Below, in pieces: positions 60,331 through 64,000 of a stretch of DNA of 64,000 bases. Below the pieces are notes generated by a model. That model was not told the DNA's origin. It worked only from the letters and a program-made list of their open reading frames with translations, and searched no databases. Source of the DNA: Trichoplax adhaerens (Eukaryota > Placozoa > Uniplacotomia > Trichoplacea > Trichoplacidae); assembly GCF_000150275.1 (NCBI RefSeq), contig NW_002060947.1:976695-1040694 (forward strand), written 5' to 3'. Position numbers and translations under genes: made by a program. Within the stretch, counting starts at the first letter, position 1. Every line of letters begins with the position of its first letter.

Positions 60331-63300
60331 ATGTCTTCAAATCCAGAATCGAACTCACTCCTTCTACAGCTCATTAAAGCTGTAAAAAACGGGTAAATCA
60401 TTGTCGATCTTTAGCATAATCATCGATGTCTATAGTCAACAAATGCTGTACTGGACAATTTTCTTCTTCGAGGATGGGTATGCTCGACAGTCGAGAGGGT
60501 TTACTGTGGAAACAAAATTCTATAATTTGTACTATGAATTATTGATTGATAAGGAATGAATGAATAGACTATTAATGTACTATATCTGCGTCGTTATAAG
60601 CTATACTAAAGTACATGGATAGCTACCTTGGCTTAGACATCTAGTCCATTGTACTTGTTTTCCATAAATTCACATACAGTTTTACGATACTGTACACATA
60701 TCAAAATCGCTGCACCATGCGTAGACTTACAAGTAGTTTTAAAGGGTGATGCCCTGATATGTGATAGAGGAAGTATTGAATAGGTGATATGAACACCGAT
60801 AGAAACTGACCGAATTACTGTAAAATAACCACCTAAATGACAATAGCAAGATCCCTTCCAGCACTGGGGATAACGATAAAATACTATAATCTTGCGCATA
60901 AAACTATAGTATTTCTTATTAATCTAGGAAATTTTTAGAATAATAATTCTTTATTTATAACATTGTTCAGAGTTTGTAAAAACCGTATTGATTCGATTGA
61001 ATAATTTTATATCATTAATAGGGATGTGAAAATGTGTAAATGTATAATCGATGGTAGTTGTAACGGCAACTTAGTCAGTGAATTGGATCAGCATGGATAC
61101 AGTGCGTTGCATTGGGCGTGCATCGCTGGTCATTCAGAGGTCGTACAATATTTAATTGATCTCGGTGCTAATATTGATTGTGCTAGTATGAGTAAACTAA
61201 GTGTGAAGCCCATTCATTGTGCGTGCACATATGGGCATACACTGTCGGTGGAAATGTTGTTTCAAGCTGGTGCCGATATTAATGCCAAAGACAGTTATGG
61301 ACGAACACCACTGATTACTGCTGTTCAGAATGATTATACGCTGTTGGTAGCGTATTTGACTACTAAAAGGGCTGCAATCGACCTTACGGATATACATGGT
61401 GAAACGCCCTTACATTGGGCGGCTCACAAAGGTTGTATCAGCTGATCTCTTTAAGTTTAGCTTCGATGGATAAAAGTATTAATGATACCTATCTACAAAT
61501 TAAATTGAAATATTACTGTAGTACTTTGCTTTGAATTAGCCAGAAACTTGTTGCATAGTAATCGAAACTTATAACTCATAGAAAAGAGGGATTATACACT
61601 TTGATTTAGTGCCAGTAGTTAGAAATTTACTAATTTCTTGCAGTATCTGAAATGTGCAAGATATCCGTAATAATATATTACTGATGGCAATACTCTACAT
61701 AGGTTGTAGAGATATAACCAGAATTCTTATAAATGAAGGAGCTGACCCGAATGCAAAGGATAATTTCGATCAGGTTCACTTGATTTTTAGCAAATAAAAT
61801 AAGCATTCAATGAATATTTTATTTTATGGATTACTTAAGTATATTTATCATCTTTCATCGTAAAAACGATCTCTGCAAATTTTTCCCATAAAAATTAAAT
61901 TTCTTGAATTTTATACTGTATATCTACTCTTCTTGCGTCAATAATGTCGTATTTTTTTACCAGACACCACTCCATTTGGCTGCATCACATGGTAGTGTTG
62001 TAGTTGTAGAGATGGTTGCTAATGCCGTGAGTTCATTTCTTATTTCAGATTATTGTCTTGTCTTGAATTTACATATTTACATATTAAGTAATTCTGCCTT
62101 TAAAAATTTGTCGTGTATTCACTAATATAGGGAGGTAGTGTTACTAGTTTAACGGAAGATGGCTTAAACCCAATTGATGTTGCTGAAAAGAAAAAAAATG
62201 ATGCAGCTGCCGATTATCTGAAAATGTTGAAATCTGGAGGGTGTGGTTTTCTTAATTGTAATTGGAGGTGAATGCTTTCTCTATTTATTTAAATTTTAAT
62301 GGTAATTGGAGAGGTAATTTTAGTGCGAATTTATGATATTAATTTTCATATTGACGAATTTCAATAAATTGATAATTAGAACAATTATAACTGGACCTAG
62401 CAGAGAAACCTATCTCCCTGTTGGTTTCATGCTTATCACATTATTCTGTATGGGCTATCCAATGTATGCCTTGAAGGTAGATATATTCATATGTTATTGA
62501 AATTGATTACTCCACTTAATGTAATAGAAAGTATTAGCATCAGTAGTCAATGATTGAATTTTAATAATTACATAATTTGGTTAAAGTAATGTTAATTTTT
62601 TGTTATAGCTGTATCGTTACGTCATATCAACAGCACCTCGGATACATGTAGTCTTTCTTCTATCCAATACGACATTATGGCTATTTTTATTGCTTACTTA
62701 TTACACAAACCCAGGATATATTCCGAAAAAGACTGGATTCTACGAGAAGGCACTTAAGGAAGTAAGACAGTACTGTTAATATTTCATTAAAAATATCGAT
62801 AACTTTGAAATCATTTCTCTTGATACTAAGAATATGAATGATTAAAAGGTACATAAATATGATGGATGTACACTAAACAAGAACCCTTTACAACGCCTCT
62901 GTCATACATGTAAAATAATAAAGCCGTTACGTGCGAAACACTGTCGAGTATGCAATAGATGCGTTGGCCATTTCGACCATCACTGTCCCTATGTTTTAAA
63001 TTGCGTTGGTTACAGAAATCGGTAAAATTGTATAGGAGTAGTTTACTATACAAACTGACATAACTCATATGATGTGCATGCAAACAATTGGTACTAGCTT
63101 TTGTTGATATATCATTTTTTGTGATAGTGCCTTTTTCCTAGTTTTTGTCGCATCATGCTATGTTGCATGTAGTATTGTAGTATACTATGCAATACATGCA
63201 ATCAGGACGGAAGGATTTTCTTGGATATTGAGCGCATTTATATTCCACTTTTCCCTGCTCGATTTTATGCTTTTAGGATTACTACTTTCTCACGTATGTA

Positions 63301-63597
63301 ACTGTTGACAACTGTATTTCTACGTACTATCTTGCCATGTATGTTAATACGTCAATTCATTTTATTGACTTCATCTCCTTTAATTTTTTGTCTCTACTAT
63401 AGATTTACTTGGCCGCGGCAAACTTAACAACCAACGAATATTTGAATTCATCACGATACCCCTATCTCCGTAGTTCATCGGGATTGTATCGAAATCCTTT
63501 TCATCGTGGATTACTGTACAACTGTTGTGAGCACTTTCATTTGATTCGTCCTTTCAAATTTGATAACTTGGGTGATAATGGAAAAAAAAATATTTAA
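60331..63597 (+). CDS. Ankyrin-repeat DHHC palmitoyltransferase (ZDHHC13/17-like)
   Basis: Ten in-phase exons: 60331-60392, 61022-61431, 61661-61773, 61964-62026, 62131-62267, 62380-62476, 62609-62761, 62849-63021, 63128-63293, 63403-63597. They total 1569 nt, 522 aa (human ZDHHC17 is 632 aa). Residues about 40-260 are ankyrin repeats ([37 protein letters not shown]). The zinc-binding cysteine-rich domain follows at about 352-400, with the catalytic motif DHHC ending at Cys391 and a TTNEYLN segment after the last helix, the family TTxE motif. These enzymes attach palmitate to cysteines of membrane proteins, mostly at the Golgi. Only two hydrophobic segments precede the DHHC domain, against four in vertebrate ZDHHC17, so four in all. 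CPY replaces the usual CPW after DHHC. Confidence 0.94.
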
Positions 63598-64000
63598 AAG
63601 TAATTGTTTATCAGCAGTAGATATACATGCAGGTACTGATATTCTTTCTGCTTGTAATACAACATTGCATGTTTGGGCATTTTAATCTAAAACTTTTCAG
63701 TCTATTGCAACCACTGAAACACAGTATTCGCTAGTAATTGACTAGTGTTGATAACGATGAAATGATTATTCCTTCTGGAGTAACTCATCTAGAACTTGAT
63801 GATAATAATGGTCAATTTTGTATTTATTTCAATTTCTCAGAAACTTATTACATATATCACTAATAGAGTACATGAAATGTACATCAATAGTCATAAACTT
63901 TAATGATACAGCTGGTAATATTATTGTAACTTCTCACTGAACATTGAACAGGATTGTTAAGCATGGCACGTATCATGGTGTAGGCTATATGGCATATTAG
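63598..64000. other. 3' flank to the window edge
   Basis: Downstream of the ZDHHC gene. No gene or clear polyadenylation site assigned. Confidence 0.4.

Overview
The window is eukaryotic nuclear DNA from an animal. It is AT-rich, uses the standard genetic code and has many short GT-AG introns (about 60 nt to 1 kb, with one of about 3.35 kb). It encodes animal-type proteins such as grainyhead, survivin, an ankyrin-DHHC palmitoyltransferase, TRAPPC2, MRPS21 and PGM2. Roughly one gene per 5 kb, compact introns and very divergent but complete animal orthologues fit an early-branching animal; a placozoan (Trichoplax or Hoilungia type) is my best guess. That is inference and no sequence marker seen here proves it.

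Layout. 1-5.5 kb: two importin-alpha-like armadillo-repeat genes end tail to tail. The plus-strand copy is intact as far as visible (only its 3' end is here). The minus-strand copy carries two in-frame stops and looks like a pseudogene. 9.1-14.3 kb: two single-exon CYP3-clan cytochrome P450 genes (+). 17.3-21.4 kb: a 15-exon AAAP (SLC36/AVT3-like) amino acid transporter (+). 22.2-24.8 kb: TRAPPC2/sedlin (-). 26.9-28.9 and 31.9-33.9 kb: two tandem EPHX1-type microsomal epoxide hydrolases (+). 35.3-36.8 kb: a third P450 (-), an inverted near-copy of the second. 38.6 kb: mitochondrial ribosomal protein MRPS21 (+). 41.6-48.6 kb: PGM2 phosphopentomutase/phosphoglucomutase (-, 17 exons, 609 aa). 50.7-54.3 kb: a grainyhead-like transcription factor (-). 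58.8-59.3 kb: intronless survivin/BIRC5 (-). 60.3-63.6 kb: a ZDHHC13/17-like ankyrin palmitoyltransferase (+).

The three P450s and two epoxide hydrolases within 28 kb form a candidate detoxification/oxylipin cluster: P450s can make epoxides and EPHX1-type enzymes hydrolyse them, both at the ER membrane. The other genes are unrelated housekeeping, trafficking and developmental functions.

Intergenic DNA holds several tandem-repeat arrays: about 240 bp units at 16 kb, 224 bp at 25.3 kb, about 130 then 100 bp with GA tracts at 30.3 kb, 146 bp at 34.5 kb, and about 105 bp with a hairpin core at 37.3 kb. There are also unusual GTAC-palindrome-rich tracts at 56.3 and 59.5-60.2 kb. Exon coordinates were built by hand from splice-site phase and family similarity and have not been checked against transcripts.
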